Assembly: GCA_031841125.1 (NCBI GenBank)
Contig: CM063112.1
Span: forward strand, 18,440,603 to 18,504,602
Source of the DNA: Acanthococcus lagerstroemiae
Taxonomy: Eukaryota; Arthropoda; Insecta; Hemiptera; Eriococcidae
Length of the DNA: 64,000 bases
Direction: 5' to 3'
Shown: in pieces, positions 1-12,449 of the stretch
Layout: each line of letters begins with the position of its first letter
Position numbering within the stretch: the first letter of the stretch is position 1
Program-made: the position numbers and the translations under genes
The notes under the pieces: generated by a model
What the model was told of the DNA's origin: nothing
The model's input: the letters and a program-made list of their open reading frames with translations, nothing else
Database searches by the model: none

Positions 1-980
1 GCCCTGATAATGACGATAAATCGAAATATCAGCTTATAAGAGACTTCGCATGTATGACATGCTCATGTGAGTCGTGTGAGACATGATCACCATGCGCGTA
101 TTAAGGTAGGTGAGTTCAATAAGGCCCTAATTTAAGGTCTTGGCTTTCCAGACTTTCGTGTAAGTGATTTCATGTTTTTCCTTTTTTGTGTTATAGTCGT
201 TGACTGCAATATTTAAAAATTGGCTAGCTTGAAATTTTTCTATACTGCTTCACGTTCCTCAGATCTTCTAATAAAAATACCCCTTTTTCAAAACTTGATA
301 AGACCATCGATAACCTAATAAGACCCAACCTAATACCTAATAAGCCTGACCTGAAATTCGGTAAATGAAAAGTCATAAATAGAGCTCGGATTTTCATGTG
401 CTTAAAGAAATATTTTATGCGCATAAAACATGCATTTATTTTCGTCAAAATATAACATAATATGCACTTATCTAGCAAAAATGCACTTTTATGCTACGTC
501 GATATGGGTATCTTTTGAAAGGAACTTCTAATTTACCGGTCATTTTTTAAAACAGTAGTGTGCAGAAAATTAAACAAATGAAAAGACAGAGGTTAAATGT
601 TTTCGATTTTATTTCTTAATTCTGCTGGAACAATTTCATCATCTCAGGTATATCAAAATTCAGCTCCAAAAATCATGTTTTTTTTTTCAGAATTTCCTGG
701 TTTTTTCAGGCTTGTCATTTTCAGTGAAAAAAAAATAGCCCAAAAAAAAAGTTGGACAAAATTTCCAAAATAAGACTGAAAAATGAAAAAAAGGTCAAAA
801 TATGACGAATATGCGCTTAAAACGCCTAAAATATACAAAATATGCATTATCAAATTGGGCTCATTTTACTCAAAATGTTATGATTCGCAAAGATCTACAC
901 GATATGCGCGATCTTCTCCAATGTAGGAAAACATAACAAATCATAAAAATCCGAGCTATAGTTATAAGCATGGTTCAAAT
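1..980. other. Unassigned AT-rich sequence
   Basis: I find no exon, RNA gene or terminal-repeat element that I can defend here. The stretch has A/T homopolymers and short degenerate repeats. It probably lies in the long intron of the minus-strand dehydrogenase gene whose exons 1 and 2 are at 4501-4850, because that gene must continue to the left. Confidence 0.5.
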
Positions 981-1759
981 TAGTAGTGTCAATTTTAATC
1001 GATTAAAATTTTAAATTAATCGACCAAATGTTTGTAATTGATTAATCAAATAATCGATTATCTGAATCGTCAATTAAACAAGATTACCTAAATCGTCGAT
1101 TAATTGCGATTTTCTGAATTGTCGATTAATCGCGCGCTCTTTGGTTAATTGATCCACGATTAAACGATTAATTGTCTAAAATAATCGACTGTTTGAATTA
1201 ATCGCGATTAATTCATATAATTATTTAATCTTGGAAGTTGATGAACATGAACTTGTAAACTGCAAATGATTATTGTAAAAATCTCACAACCACGCTTATT
1301 TTTGTCCTGAATAATTTCAAATTTTCAATCGAAAAAAAAAGTGTATATGTATGTTACGCCGAATTCATCAAATTTCGATTTCATAAACTCGGCAGATATT
1401 TTGCTGATTTTATAAAATCAGTAACGCGAGAGCAGTTGTTGCCAAATTTATAAAATCCGCAAAATTCTTTGCTGAATTTATAAAATAGGCAAGTGTTTGC
1501 CGATTTTACAAAATCAGTAATACATGATTGTTGCTGATGAGGGCACCTAACGATGAGGTCAGAATTTTCACGTGCTTAATATGAAGTAAAATCTTCGTCG
1601 ATTATTCTAATTGATTAAAATCGTCGATTATTTTAATCGATTAACATTGTCAATTATTTTAATCGATTAAACAATTGGTCAATTTTTGATTAATAATCGA
1701 ATAGAATAATTTTGGAATAATTGATCAATCGATTAATTTTTTAAGAATCGACAGCACTA
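981..1759. mobile_element. hAT-like non-autonomous element rich in ATCGATTAAT
   Basis: The ends are inverted: the left end reads TAGTAGTGTCAATTTTAA and the reverse complement of the right end reads TAGTGCTGTCGATTCTTAA. Imperfect 8-base flanks, GTTCAAAT (973-980) and GTTTAAGT (1760-1767), match at 6 of 8 positions, as expected for an old hAT target duplication. The interior is dominated by many copies of ATCGATTAAT-like words on both strands, with a central block of TTTATAAAATC-type repeats (about 1370-1540). There is no coding capacity, so it would depend on a transposase supplied elsewhere. Confidence 0.6.
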
Positions 1760-1767
1760 GTTTAAGT

Positions 1768-4500
1768 AGAAATTTATGAGTAAGTTATAACTGAGATGAT
1801 AATCAATTGATCTTACCAGGTTGGGTCTTATTAGGTTACGTATAACACTATTTAGCGTGAGTATCGCATACCTCGGTTGCAATTTGCTCAAATTCCACTT
1901 TTCTGGCGTCAATCGTTAACCAACTATCACTACGACTATCCAATGTTTGATTTCTGGATAAATTCCATTTGACTAACATAATAATCGTAAATCCTCCAAG
2001 TTACATAAAAAACATATCGGAGCACTTTTTACGTTATTGGAAAATCATCAACCGGTATATCTCGCACCAGTGGACTAATATCTCGATAAAAATAATTGGA
2101 CAGTGTTGCCATGTCATGAAGGAACAACTTTGCTGTATGTTTTAATGCCGTCTAAAGCATAGCAGTCAAGATCGGTACATTGGGTCTTATATTAGGATCC
2201 GGGCCTTATTGGGCTCATCTACTTGATGCAATAAAATTAGTTTTTTTCCCCCATGAAAATGTAGTATTATAGACGAAGAAGTATAATATTTAGCTTTAGT
2301 TTATTATTTTAGCGCATTCATAGCAAATGGAAGAGGGGGGAGGTCGTTTATTTTCAGATTTCGATTTTATTAGACACCCTGTGTATGTGTATTGCGAGGC
2401 AAGTATATGGTACAGTACTACTAATTGCGGTATCACATGGCACTAAATCGTTTACAAATTTTTTATAACTACAAGAATAAATATAATGATTGGCCTTTGA
2501 ATGGGGGGGGGAATTTTGATTATTTCTCCCCCCCCAGTGACGCCCATGCTCGTAGCTGGTATAAGATGAGGAAAAATATTTGGCCCCATCAAAGAAGCCT
2601 CCACCTCTCAGCTCTCCCAATCATGCTTTCGTTTCCTCCTTCTTGTACCTCAATCCGAGTTATTTGTCTTTTTTTTTTAAATCTTCTCGTTTCGAGGATC
2701 CCTTATCGCCATTACTTATTCACTTTTCCACCAAGTGCCTGTTTCCAGTGTTTCTCCTCAAGCTTTACTCAAGTGTTTCCAGAAATGAGTTAGTGTCACC
2801 AATTCGTAGGCATCTAGGAGTCAAGTTTCAATTACGTCAACGTGCAATGTGTATCGCTATACTTGACATTTTTCTTAGTTCAATTAATTTTGTAATTGGA
2901 CTAACATTTTTTCCTACTTGAATAGAAATATTTGATCGTGCATCCATTTCTTCCATGGCTCGTTACTTCTTCGAATGACTCATTTTTCAATCTATCTATT
3001 TTACCCAGTAATTGAATGACACTTTAAGAAAAAAAAATGTAAATTCGTTTAATTGTTCGGATACTGAAATCTCATTTATTGCCTATGGCTGTCCGGTTAT
3101 CTAGTATGTAAATCTGTTTCGTATTTAGCGTTTTGACGAGCACTTTAAATATACTGTTGAAGTTTTTGGCACACCTCTCAGAACCTCAAAAGGCAACTCG
3201 CGCTATCGTTTCACGTTATCGATGAACTGATATGCTGATTCACTTTTTACACTAGTTAAGACTAAATTAATAATTTTGAATAGTTCTAGCTCGAAATTCC
3301 GGTTCCTCGTTAGATTCACGTAGTTTTCGATGATTTTATCGAATCTCCCCCTTCTAACTTCGACGTATTCTTTTTTTTCTTCAAAAATATAGCGCTTGTA
3401 CTTTAGAACAGGTTATTGGTTATTTATTGTACCTTGGAACGGTAACGCTAAACCGTCTACTGCTCGGGTTGAATGCATTTTATCTTGGCTGATAAATTCG
3501 TCGAAAATTTTACACTTTTACCGCCTTTCGATTGCCTAATTAAGAATTTTTCGACCAGCTTCGAGAAAACGCTTCGAAATTCTACGACGAAACTTTATCT
3601 CTCGGTGAGTACACATAGGCGGTATTCTCTCGCTCCTTTCCATTCTGCTCTATCCATTATAAATAATGGACGGAGAGATTATTGAATAACTAATGAACCG
3701 GAACCACGAGTACATTGATAGTTAGCGTAGGATCTCGAAACGAGGAGAACATGGCGACGATGAAGGGAAAAAATGTTAATGTTCTTTGTCGAATAGAAGA
3801 AACTAGAAGATAGTGGAAGTTGTGCGATCGATTTTAATACAAATTTTAAAATATTTGAAGGGAGAAAAATGGCACAGCTCAAAGTTTTTACGATCAGAGG
3901 TTTGTGACATGGATAAGCAGAATTGATGCAAGTGGGTGGAGAAACGTTATTCGGATGATGCCCTTTCTGATTGTCGATCTTTTTGAATTTTTCGAGTCTG
4001 CGTTATCCGTGACATTTTAAAGCCAATCGGATTAATGTTGGGTGAGAAACTGAGGTTCTGCGAAACTACCACCGATTTATTCGTATGGTCGAACTCTCCT
4101 AACCACTAGTGTTGGAAGATGGGGGAGGGGGTTGTGGTCGCTTGCACGTACATCCCATTATTGATGTGATTACTGCGCTAAAATACATTCTGAAATGCTT
4201 GTATTGACAGCATTGGGGGGTGAGGCTGTAACCCCTCCCCCGTTCTTTCGCCGGTGCTTTGAACGCGTTTTCTCGAAAACATATATAGTGTTTTTCCACC
4301 CACTTCCTCAATTTCTGATGTCCAAGTGAATACTTACTATATGAGTACTTCGGCTAGATGGAATGCATTTCTCACCGGATTGGTGCTAAGCGGTAACCTC
4401 TGTTGCTGTTCACCGAGCCGATAGACCTACGCATGACTTGAGATGACATGACAGGTGTTTTTTTTTCTCTCTCTCTGTGTTTTATAAAACGAGTACTTAC
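1768..4500. other. Intronic/unassigned sequence
   Basis: No exon is recognisable on either strand. There are homopolymer G and C runs near 2507 and 2530 and a CT-rich stretch at about 4460-4480 just past the dehydrogenase exon 2 donor. If that gene continues left, all of this is its second intron. Short open frames here lack family resemblance and splice context. Confidence 0.4.
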
Positions 4501-4850
4501 ATGTTGGGATTCAGCACGACCCTGTCCCCGGGGCTGAATTTATCGCACTTGGCCGGTATCTCGTGGATGTAACCCGCCATCTCGTGTCCCAGTACCACTC
4601 CGTCGACCGCATCGAATTTGTTCTGTCACAAAATTTTACCTCAGTTGGTGAAGCCAGAAAGGTGGGCTCGTGCAAAGCTAAGTGCGACCGTATGAAGTGT
4701 CATACTCACGTCGATGATGTGTAAGTCGGTTCCGCATACGCCGGCGATTTTGATCCTCACCACGATCTCCTCGTCGTTTTGGACTCGCGGTATGTCGCAG
4801 ATCGTGTACCGGGCTCCGTGGTTCTTGCGGTCCAATTTGATGCAATGCAT
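4501..4850 (-). CDS. Zinc-dependent medium-chain dehydrogenase (sorbitol/threonine dehydrogenase-like), 5' exons only
   Basis: Exon 1 runs 4850-4710 (47 codons from the chosen ATG) and ends at donor GTGAGT. Exon 2 runs 4622-4501 after acceptor TGTGACAG and ends at donor GTAAGT in phase 2. The joined product carries CGTDLHI (the Cys that binds catalytic zinc) at residues 39-45 and GHEMAG (the zinc-binding His-Glu pair) about 20 residues later, then PGDRVVLNPN. This order is diagnostic of the GroES-like N-terminal domain of MDR alcohol/polyol dehydrogenases. The frame is open upstream to an earlier ATG at 4934, but the later start fits family length better. The structural-zinc and Rossmann-fold exons are not seen at 1-4500, so they lie beyond the left edge. 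The exact substrate cannot be assigned; sorbitol, threonine or a related alcohol are possible. Confidence 0.8.
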
Positions 4851-5739
4851 TTTCACGTCGATCGGTGCTCGAATTTGCGAAATTTCGGAAAAAAACCGGA
4901 AAGCGTAAACGCGGAGTCGAACGTGGCGGCACAAGCGAAGATCTGAGCACGTGTGTGCTGGCTGGGTTTCCTTTTTTCCACTGTGAGCTGAGGGAATCGT
5001 ATCAGCAGTGTGAACTCGACTTGAATGAATATTTCCGTCTGGCTGAAACTTTATTTGTAGCCGTGTACTCGCTGCATGTGTTCGTTATATCCCGTTATCA
5101 GCTCAGTGTAAATTTGACGTCACGCAGGATCGCGTGGAGAGAGGTGCGAAAAAAGCAATTTACCAATTTCGTGGCGCCAATTGAAGTCTGCGATTGGGTG
5201 TTCGAGGAGGGCTGGGTACCTGGACGCGATTCGCGCCAAGTGGGTGTAGTCAAGGGCGACGTAATAGTACGAGTTGGATAATTTTCGCTAATTAAGACGA
5301 CCGCGTGGACGGGAGGAGAAAATTTTGAGACTTATCTGGTAGCGGTGCTGTGCATTTATTTGGCGTGTAAATATATGAAACGGATTTACACGAAAACTAA
5401 GGATTATTGGTTGTGGTACCCATCACTGGTGACCATTTCGAGGTCGAAGTTCTGCAGAATATAATAGAGCAAATTGTAGTGTAGGAAAATAAGATTCGAA
5501 AAAGAATTTGTTCCGGTAAACATGGTTTTTGGCGGGAATTTAGGTTTGAGCGCTCTAATGAACATATTGAAAGTCACGACCCCCATCCCATGTGTGCCAT
5601 TTACAATCGCGTAAAACCGCGACCTTGCTTCCGTTTTTTTGTCTGTAATGTTCCCCTTAGAATTCTTCAACATTTCTTCCAACTCAATCATTCCATTGTA
5701 TTTGTACCCCCTAACTCCACAGCTTATAATAATTCAGAT
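4851..5739. other. Region upstream of the dehydrogenase gene
   Basis: This should hold the 5' UTR and promoter of the minus-strand dehydrogenase. It is less AT-biased than its surroundings up to about 5290. A 138-codon plus-strand open frame at 4865-5281 has no recognisable motif and is antisense to the gene's 5' end, so I treat it as chance. I see no clear TATA box. Confidence 0.35.
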
Positions 5740-8690
5740 TCGTTTATTATTACAATGATTTACATGATTCTGTAATACATAGACTGCCCAAGCTCGGAGT
5801 TTGAGCGTGTGGGTCTTAAAAAGAAAAGAAGGAAGGAAGAAAAAATACTATAAATGAAAAACAAAGAATAAAAACAAAAAACAAACAAACTGAACAAAGT
5901 AGAACAAAATAGAAGTCGGGGGTTCCAATCCATGCAGAATTATGTAGTATTTACTGATTTTGAATAAGTTTTTCCTTTAATTTTGTAAGAAGATAGGAGA
6001 TCGTTTTGGCATATAAATTTTCGAAACATTCGTCCGCCCAGATAGTCTCAGAGAATTGTTTTATTTTTTCACAGACCATATATTTTGCCTGACTTCTCTC
6101 GAGTGCTCCTTTTGCCAATTCTATTCTAAGGTTTTGATAGGGCCTTTTCTTCTCAAGTGGGGCTTAGAAATTTCTAATTCGAAGTCTATTGTTATTCAAT
6201 CCAAAATAAGCGACAGAATATTTATGTAGATTTATAAATTCAAGTATGTTGAGCTTTTTGAACCGATCTTTTGTACTTCCTGTTTTACCCTAATCCTACT
6301 GTTATTCGTATAGAAAATTTTTGATTTGTAACAATATGATGGATCAGATTTTCAGCTGCATTTCTCCAGTGTAGTATACCAAATCTAAAGATCGGATCCA
6401 TTAAAGATTTGTATATTTGACTTAGGTGTTGCTTTTTGAAGAATTTGGATAAGTGGTGTAACATAAAATTCAATTTCCTTGGCTTTTTCCTTAGTATTTC
6501 AATATGGGGTCCCCATGTCAATTTATTGTTAACAAGCACTCCCAGATACCTACCTGATATGTTGAACCTCTTCAAATTTAGTTTCATCCCAGAAAATATT
6601 TCCTAAAGTGCATCTGTCCCGATAATTAAATGTTACTACTTTTGTTTTTTCCAGATTAGGGAAAATCATATGTTGTGCGAACCAATTACTTAACATTTTA
6701 ATATCATGAATCACTTTTTTCGATACTCCTTAGTATGATAGCCCACTATATACTAATGCAGTATCATCTGCATAAGTATGAAAAGTTCCTTTAAGAGGTT
6801 GTGCACAAAGATCATTAACATATATAAGAAATAAAAGTGGTCCTAATGTACTACCCTGGGGAACGCCTGCATTAATAGATTTGAGCTAACTTTGTGATTT
6901 ATTTTAACACACTGTTTTCTCATTGTTAAGTAGGATTTAAGCCAATTCCATATTCGTTCGCTAAACCCATAGTCGTTCAATTTTGTTAATGAAATTCCAT
7001 GGGTTACAGTATCAAAAGATTTTTTAACATCCAGATAGAGAGCCGACACTTTTTTCCCTGAATCCAGTTCATTGGATATCTCTTCTATATGTTTCATTAA
7101 GGCCTGGTCGACATTTCTCTTTGGCAAGAATCCAAATTGGTGAGCACCAAAAAATGTATGTTTATTCAAAAAGTTTAGGATATGACGAGCTCCAATTTTT
7201 TCAAATATTTTTGAAACTGTGGATAAAATAGTTATAGGCGTGTAATCATTTAAATTAATGTTGTCTCCACCTTTGAATATTGGTGTAATCCTAACTCTTT
7301 TCAGACATTCAGGAAATTTCCCATCTTTAATTAATTTATTGAAGATAATACATAAGGGCTTAGCCGCAGAATACCGTGTGTTTTTAAAAACTTTAGCATT
7401 GAGTGTCCGTCCACCCTGAGCTATTTTTATTTGAAAGTTTATTTATGGCGTCTCTTACTTGCTGTTCAAAGATCTGTCTAATTTCAAAATTATGTGATTT
7501 ATTTATTTTATGGGGTAAATAAGAGTTAGCAGGTAACTCAGAGGATTCTTGAATTAATTTTTGAGCAATTCCACAAAAATGTTTTGTTAAAAATTGTGAG
7601 GCAATATATTCTTCATTTTCATCTACCATAATTTTTACACCGTTAATCTGAATACTTTTCAATTTGGGATCTTCCTTACCTATCACCTCTTTTATTGTAG
7701 CCCAGTACTATTTGGGGTCATTTTTAACATCTTCGAATTTATTACTAAAATAGTCGAAAAATTAGGATATTTTCGCGAAAGTTTAGAGTACTTCTCTTTT
7801 TCATTAGAAAGTATTATGGGAGTATTAGAAGCCCAAGGTGTACGTTTTTTATTTTTATTTCTTAAGGTCATTTCAGTAGTAACACGTTTAATTAAGTCAC
7901 TTATTTTACTGAAGAAGTTTTCAGTGGCCTCATCTGCTGGATTATCGAGAAGGTTTTCCCAATCACAGTTTAATATGCTCTCATTCAGTAGCTCATATCA
8001 TCAATTTTTTTTATTGTAATTTTTTTCTTTGTAATAGGTTTTTTAAAACAAAATTCTTACTTTCAGATAGGTTGCAGTTAATTTGAAATAGAATAGCTTT
8101 ATGGTCTGAAAAAGAAACATCTGAAGTTTCAAGTTATTAATTCTAAGTTTACTGTTATTAGATCCTTGTTTAAACATAACATGATCCAAACAAGAGCTTC
8201 TATAGTTGCACAGATTCGTGTTGGTTCATTTATCCAAGATTTAGATCCAAAATTTGACAAAGTATCAAGATAATTGTTAGCTATAGCAAGTCAGGATTGA
8301 GAATGTCTAAGCTTATATCACCGGTTATAATTTTATTTGGTTTGTTTTTAAATTTAAGAAGTATTTCTTTTAGTTCATCCACAAAAAATTTTCCATAAAA
8401 ATAATTTGGGTCTTTATAAAAGCATAATAGAATCAGATCTTCTCCAAGATTTCCCTTTCACAATATAATTTTGAGGCCGTTTAATGACTTGCCAGAGAGT
8501 TTTTCAACTTGATATTTTAATTTATCATTAATATAGATTCCTATCCCACCTGAACGACGTCATTCTCTCTCTTGCAAATAGAAATTGTATCCCTGTAGTT
8601 TATAGTGCCTTGACTCATCTTTGCATAACCAGGTTTCAGATAGAATAATCAAATCAAAACTTAGTGTATTATTTAGCGTAAACAATTGCA
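5740..8690 (-). mobile_element. Decayed, 5'-truncated LINE (non-LTR retrotransposon)
   Basis: Read on the minus strand, broken frames give in order an APE-type endonuclease, a reverse transcriptase and the C-terminal region. Endonuclease words include LIILSETWL, GGIGIYI and IITGDISLDIL at about 8660-8270. The RT gives HQFGFLPKRNVDQAL and ALYLDVKKSFDT at about 7150-7010, then GVPQGSTLGPLLF and the catalytic YADD at about 6850-6740, then RYLGVLVNNKLTW at about 6540. A tail domain follows to about 5950. Several stops and frameshifts make it inactive. There is no ORF1, so it is truncated at the 5' end. It is jockey/CR1-like in style, but the clade is not certain. Confidence 0.85.
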
Positions 8691-8739
8691 ATAAATAAAA
8701 ATAATAATAAGTCTTTATTTCTTAACAATAAGTAAGTGA

Positions 8740-8925
8740 GTGAGTAAGTAGTCTTTATTGCGCGAAATATGATATGGATGTATGACGATGATGATAAGGT
8801 TATCAGCGTGGTCTTATGACCGGTTTGATGTAGTTCTTTATTTCTCCGTATCTTGTGTGAGTTCTTTCATTTCGTAATAACATTTACATTTTACATCCTT
8901 GATTATCTGCTAAACATTAATGGGT
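8740..8925 (-). mobile_element. LINE 3'-end fragment, same family as 25238-25680
   Basis: The stretch with GATGATAAGGTTATCAG, CCGGTTTGATG, CTTGTGTGAGTTCTTTCATT and CTTGATTATCTGCT is clearly homologous to 25238-25370, which is the 3' part of a reverse-transcriptase relic. Only the extreme 3' end is kept here, as expected from 5' truncation. Confidence 0.65.
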
Positions 8926-9069
8926 GTCCCTCATTTTACAAGTTTTTGCCAATCGATTGAGTCCGCACTGAAATTTGTTCCAATATGCCTAGAAACTTGC
9001 CATAAAAAATTTGAGCTCAATCTGAGATCATTATCCCGTGGTGCTTTGACCTTTATGTGTAATACTGAG

Positions 9070-9480
9070 ATTTTACAAAAACTCGCGAATATCTCGGAAC
9101 ATATAAACTTTAGGACCAGAATGCATACAACATAAAATGTTCCTTGTCAATTTTCCTGTAAAAAATATCCTACACAACTTTTCTCTAGAACGCATATTTA
9201 TTGAGATAATCGCAAAAATGTGTGAAAGTTTCTAGAAACGTGATTTTTATTATTTTCCCTTTAATAAAACCGATCTTTACCAGCTAAATCACCGTTATCC
9301 AAAACATATTCACTGTAGGACCAAAATGCAAAGAACATAAAATGTTCCTTATTAAATTTTCTATAAAAAGGTCCCGTACAACTTTTCTTTAGAAAACATA
9401 TTTATCGAAATAATAGCAAAAATGCGTGGAATTTTCGAAAAACATAGGTTTTTTTTTATTGTTTTACTGCTAAAATCTAT
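9070..9480. repeat. Two ~215-base imperfect direct repeats
   Basis: The segment at about 9070-9265 and the segment at about 9270-9480 share the same order of words: AGGACCA(A/G)AATGCA, AACATAAAATGTTCCTT, a TATAAAAA-like run, CAACTTTTCT, ATATTTAT(T/C)GA and AAAAATG(C/T)GTG. The second copy also forms the outer end of the large inverted repeat (9270-11213). Confidence 0.65.
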
Positions 9481-11213
9481 ATTAACCCTCTCGCTCCCAT
9501 ATATTTGTTTTTTTCAATTTGAATTATTTTTTTATTGGAAATTGTTGAGTATAGACTCCCCATAATACGAATCCAGTGTCGGAGAATTTTTCACTCCACC
9601 TTGGACCCTCAGTGGATCTGGGACAGCGTATGTCCCACTTGAGAGTCGAAAAAATTATTTCCGAAACAACTACATCATCTGCCGAGACGTGAGTGAGCTA
9701 AGATATGCTTCTGTAGGTACTCTACCAGTGGGATACAACTAGCACTGTTTTCAACGTATATTTGATCCAGTAGAATTTTTCATAAACGATGGGACAAAGG
9801 TATCCCGTTGGGAGCGAAAGGGTTTGAACCTGGGACAGCGTATGTCCCACTGGTAGAGTAATGAGAGACAAAAAGAATGTTTCCGAAACTACCACGCCAT
9901 CTACCGAGACGTGAGTGAGCTGAGATATGTTTCTGCTGGTACTCTATCAGTGGGATACTACCGGATTCAACTAGCATTGTTTTCAACACATGTCTGACCC
10001 AATAAAAATTTTCAAAAACCGGTGGGACAAACTGTGTCCCGTTGGAAGCGAAAAAGTTAATGTCGGGTAATGCACACAACAATATAACTTCAGTCTCTGT
10101 CTACTGGGACAAGCGCCCAGTTTGCCCTCTCCCCCCACCTGGCTACGCCCATAACAGTTTGTTGGGTGCCTGTACCTACTATAGAGTAGACCTCGAATTA
10201 TGTATACATTTCAACCATAGTCAACAATTTGCGCATACGATATGACATTGTGCTGTTAAGGAACAGTCACGTGTTCTCAGAATTCAGAGTCATTTCCTAT
10301 GGTCGAATCGCTGTTTCCTATTGTTGATATACATCATCTCAAATCCACCATATCAAGTCTTCAACGGAATCTTAGAATGCTCAAGACTCAATAAAAACAG
10401 TTTGTTAACCCTCGATCGCAAAGTTTAGTTTTCTTCAATCATTGAATTTGGAATTAGTTATGGCTCATACCTAGTTAACATTTCAATTCTAGGCTCTTCC
10501 GCAAATTTTTTATCTCTAGGGTCAGACCAACAGTCCTACCTCTTGCAAATACAAGCTTTTAACAATCGCAAACATTTCTCCAAGTGTCCATCTTCACCCC
10601 TTGAACGCGGAAATGAAGAAAAACATGTGCAGAGGTGGTTAAGTTGTTCGTGCAAGTAAGAAAACATAAGTACTTGAAAACTGAAGACTTGGCTCGGTGG
10701 ACTTCAGATGATATGTGTATTAACAATAGAAAATAGCGATTTACCCATAGGAAATGACCCTAAATTCTGAGAACATGTGACTGTTCTTCCTTAATAGCAC
10801 AATGTTATATCTTATGCGCAAATTGTTGACTATTGTTGATATGCATACATATTCGAGGTCTACTCTATAGTAGGTAAGAGTTACCAACAAACTGTCATGG
10901 GCGTAGCCAGGTGGGGGGAGAGGGCAAACTGGGACGCTTGCCCCAGTAGACAGAGACTGAAGTTATACTGTGTAGTGTGCATCTGTGCATTACCCGACAT
11001 TAATAAATATTTCAGCCGTAAAATAATAAAAAAACGATGTTTTTCCAAAATTCCACGTATTTTTGCTATTATCTCGATAAATATGTTGTCTAAAGAAAAG
11101 TTGTATGGGACCTTTTTATAGAAAATTTAATAAGGAACATTTTATGTAATTTGCATTTTGGTCCTAAAGTGAATATTTTTTTGAATAACTGCGATTTAGC
11201 TGGTAAAGATCGG
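9270..11213. repeat. Large inverted repeat (foldback-like element)
   Basis: The left arm (9270-9485 plus 10061-10375) is the inverted copy of the right arm (10665-11213), with a ~290-base spacer. Matching landmarks are CCGATCTTTACCAGCTAAAT at 9270 against its complement ending at 11213; the GCCCTCTCCCCCCACCTGGC block near 10122 against its complement near 10910; and the CATTTCCTATGG block near 10290 against its complement near 10758. The arms are roughly 530-550 bases long and imperfect. The left arm is interrupted by the TTAA-flanked MITE at 9486-10056. I see no coding sequence. It could be a foldback transposon or an inverted duplication of an older repeat. Confidence 0.75.
9486..10056. mobile_element. 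piggyBac-like MITE with TTAA target duplication and internal tandem duplication
   Basis: The element is bounded by TTAA at 9482-9485 and 10057-10060. It begins CCCTCTCGCTCCC and its right end, reverse-complemented, begins CTTTTTCGCTTCC. Because it sits in one arm of an inverted repeat, the other arm shows the empty site with a single TTAA (near 10999). Internally a ~220-base unit is present twice. Each unit holds GGGACAGCGTATGTCCCACT, a GTGAGTGAGCT(A/G)AGATATG block and a run ending in the TIR-like GGGAGCGAAAGGG (9810-9822) or its diverged terminal copy. Confidence 0.75.
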
Positions 11214-12440
11214 CAGGAGCGAAACTCCAGGGGGTGGACCCCCCCCCCATAATTGCGCAGTCGGTAAATTTTGAAACTGTTAATTTGAATTTATCATTTT
11301 TTATGAATGTTTGTTTGTTTTTATTTATTATTATTTTTTTCAATTAAAAAATATTTCGATTAAAAATTGGCGAATTTTTAATTTTTTTAAAATTTTGTCG
11401 TCGAATTTTTAGTTAAAAAAAAATATTTGTCAGCAAATTTTTCTTCTCCACTTCCCCAAACTGTAAGTCAAACTTCGTTTTTGAAAATGGAATACCCTCT
11501 CGACTCCTATCAGAGAATAGTCAGTCAAAAGCCGACGGTTTCAAGCTGAGTATTAAAAGTTATCTGAAAGGTTGAAACAAAGCTGAAATGTGGAAGATAT
11601 TTCAAAAATCTGAAAGTCGGTTGCAAAAATTGAATTTCGAATTTCAATGACTATTCTATTTTTACTAGATTCTCTATTTAACCTAGAGCCTGAAATTTGA
11701 GAAATCCTGGGTACGGCCCGGGGGCTATCGCTGAATCTCTCTAACAAGAAACAGTTTTCGAAACAAGTTTTAAAAAATCGTCGATATTGTGCCATACGAT
11801 CTATAGTTCTTTGCTGAAATTGATTTCGAGCTTCTTACCATTTACGATAAAATTTTGTTCCGCCGCTTTTATTTGCTCGTGTAAATGCTGCATCAAAAAT
11901 TGCCAATTCGAAATTGAACCTTTCCCGAAACATTCCCCCGAATCACAATTTGTAAGGAAGAGGGACTTTTTGTGTTCCAAAAACCCAAATTACGACAATT
12001 TGGGAAATATCCCAGGCTCAAAATATGTTCATTTCGAAACGTAAGAAAGGAAGAAAAGCTTATTAAAAAATTAAAAATGAATGAGAAAGTATATACTTGT
12101 AGAGCTCGGAAGGGTATCTATGTTACTGTGGCTTCAGCTTCACACGAAATTTTTATTTCAGTCTCGGTTTCTGCTTTGACTCTAATTCGAATTATCCGTT
12201 TGTCTTGAGACCTTTTGGCGAAAAATTGGTTTCTTTCGGGTGTGAAGCCGAAAAAGCCGAATTTCAGTATGGCTTTTGGTAAAACGTTGGCTTCTTTTTG
12301 CTTTCAGCTTCGGCTTTGGCTTCAACTTCACAATCCTGCTCATTACCGGACAGATAATGAGCCGAAAATCTGGATCAGTCTGGCTTTCTAAATCTTGTAT
12401 TATGTCTCTCTGTCCATGACTGTCTGGATTTACCCCTTTC
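11214..12440. other. Unassigned repeats and low-complexity sequence
   Basis: There is an A/T-rich block at 11330-11430 and a region of GGCTTC/GCTTCGGCTTT-type repeated words at about 12125-12325. The latter resembles the degenerate repeats inside the elements at 28730-29206 and 35084-35529, but I could not fix its ends. No gene is seen. Confidence 0.4.
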
Positions 12441-12449
12441 CTAATTTAC

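Noticed and set aside
2425..2921. Overlapping plus-strand open frames of 113-122 codons
   Set aside because: Low-complexity Phe/Ser/Pro-rich translations with no motif or splice context; typical of T/C-rich non-coding DNA.
4865..5281. 138-codon plus-strand open frame
   Set aside because: Antisense to the dehydrogenase 5' exon, no recognisable domain, and the composition simply reflects a GC-richer promoter region.
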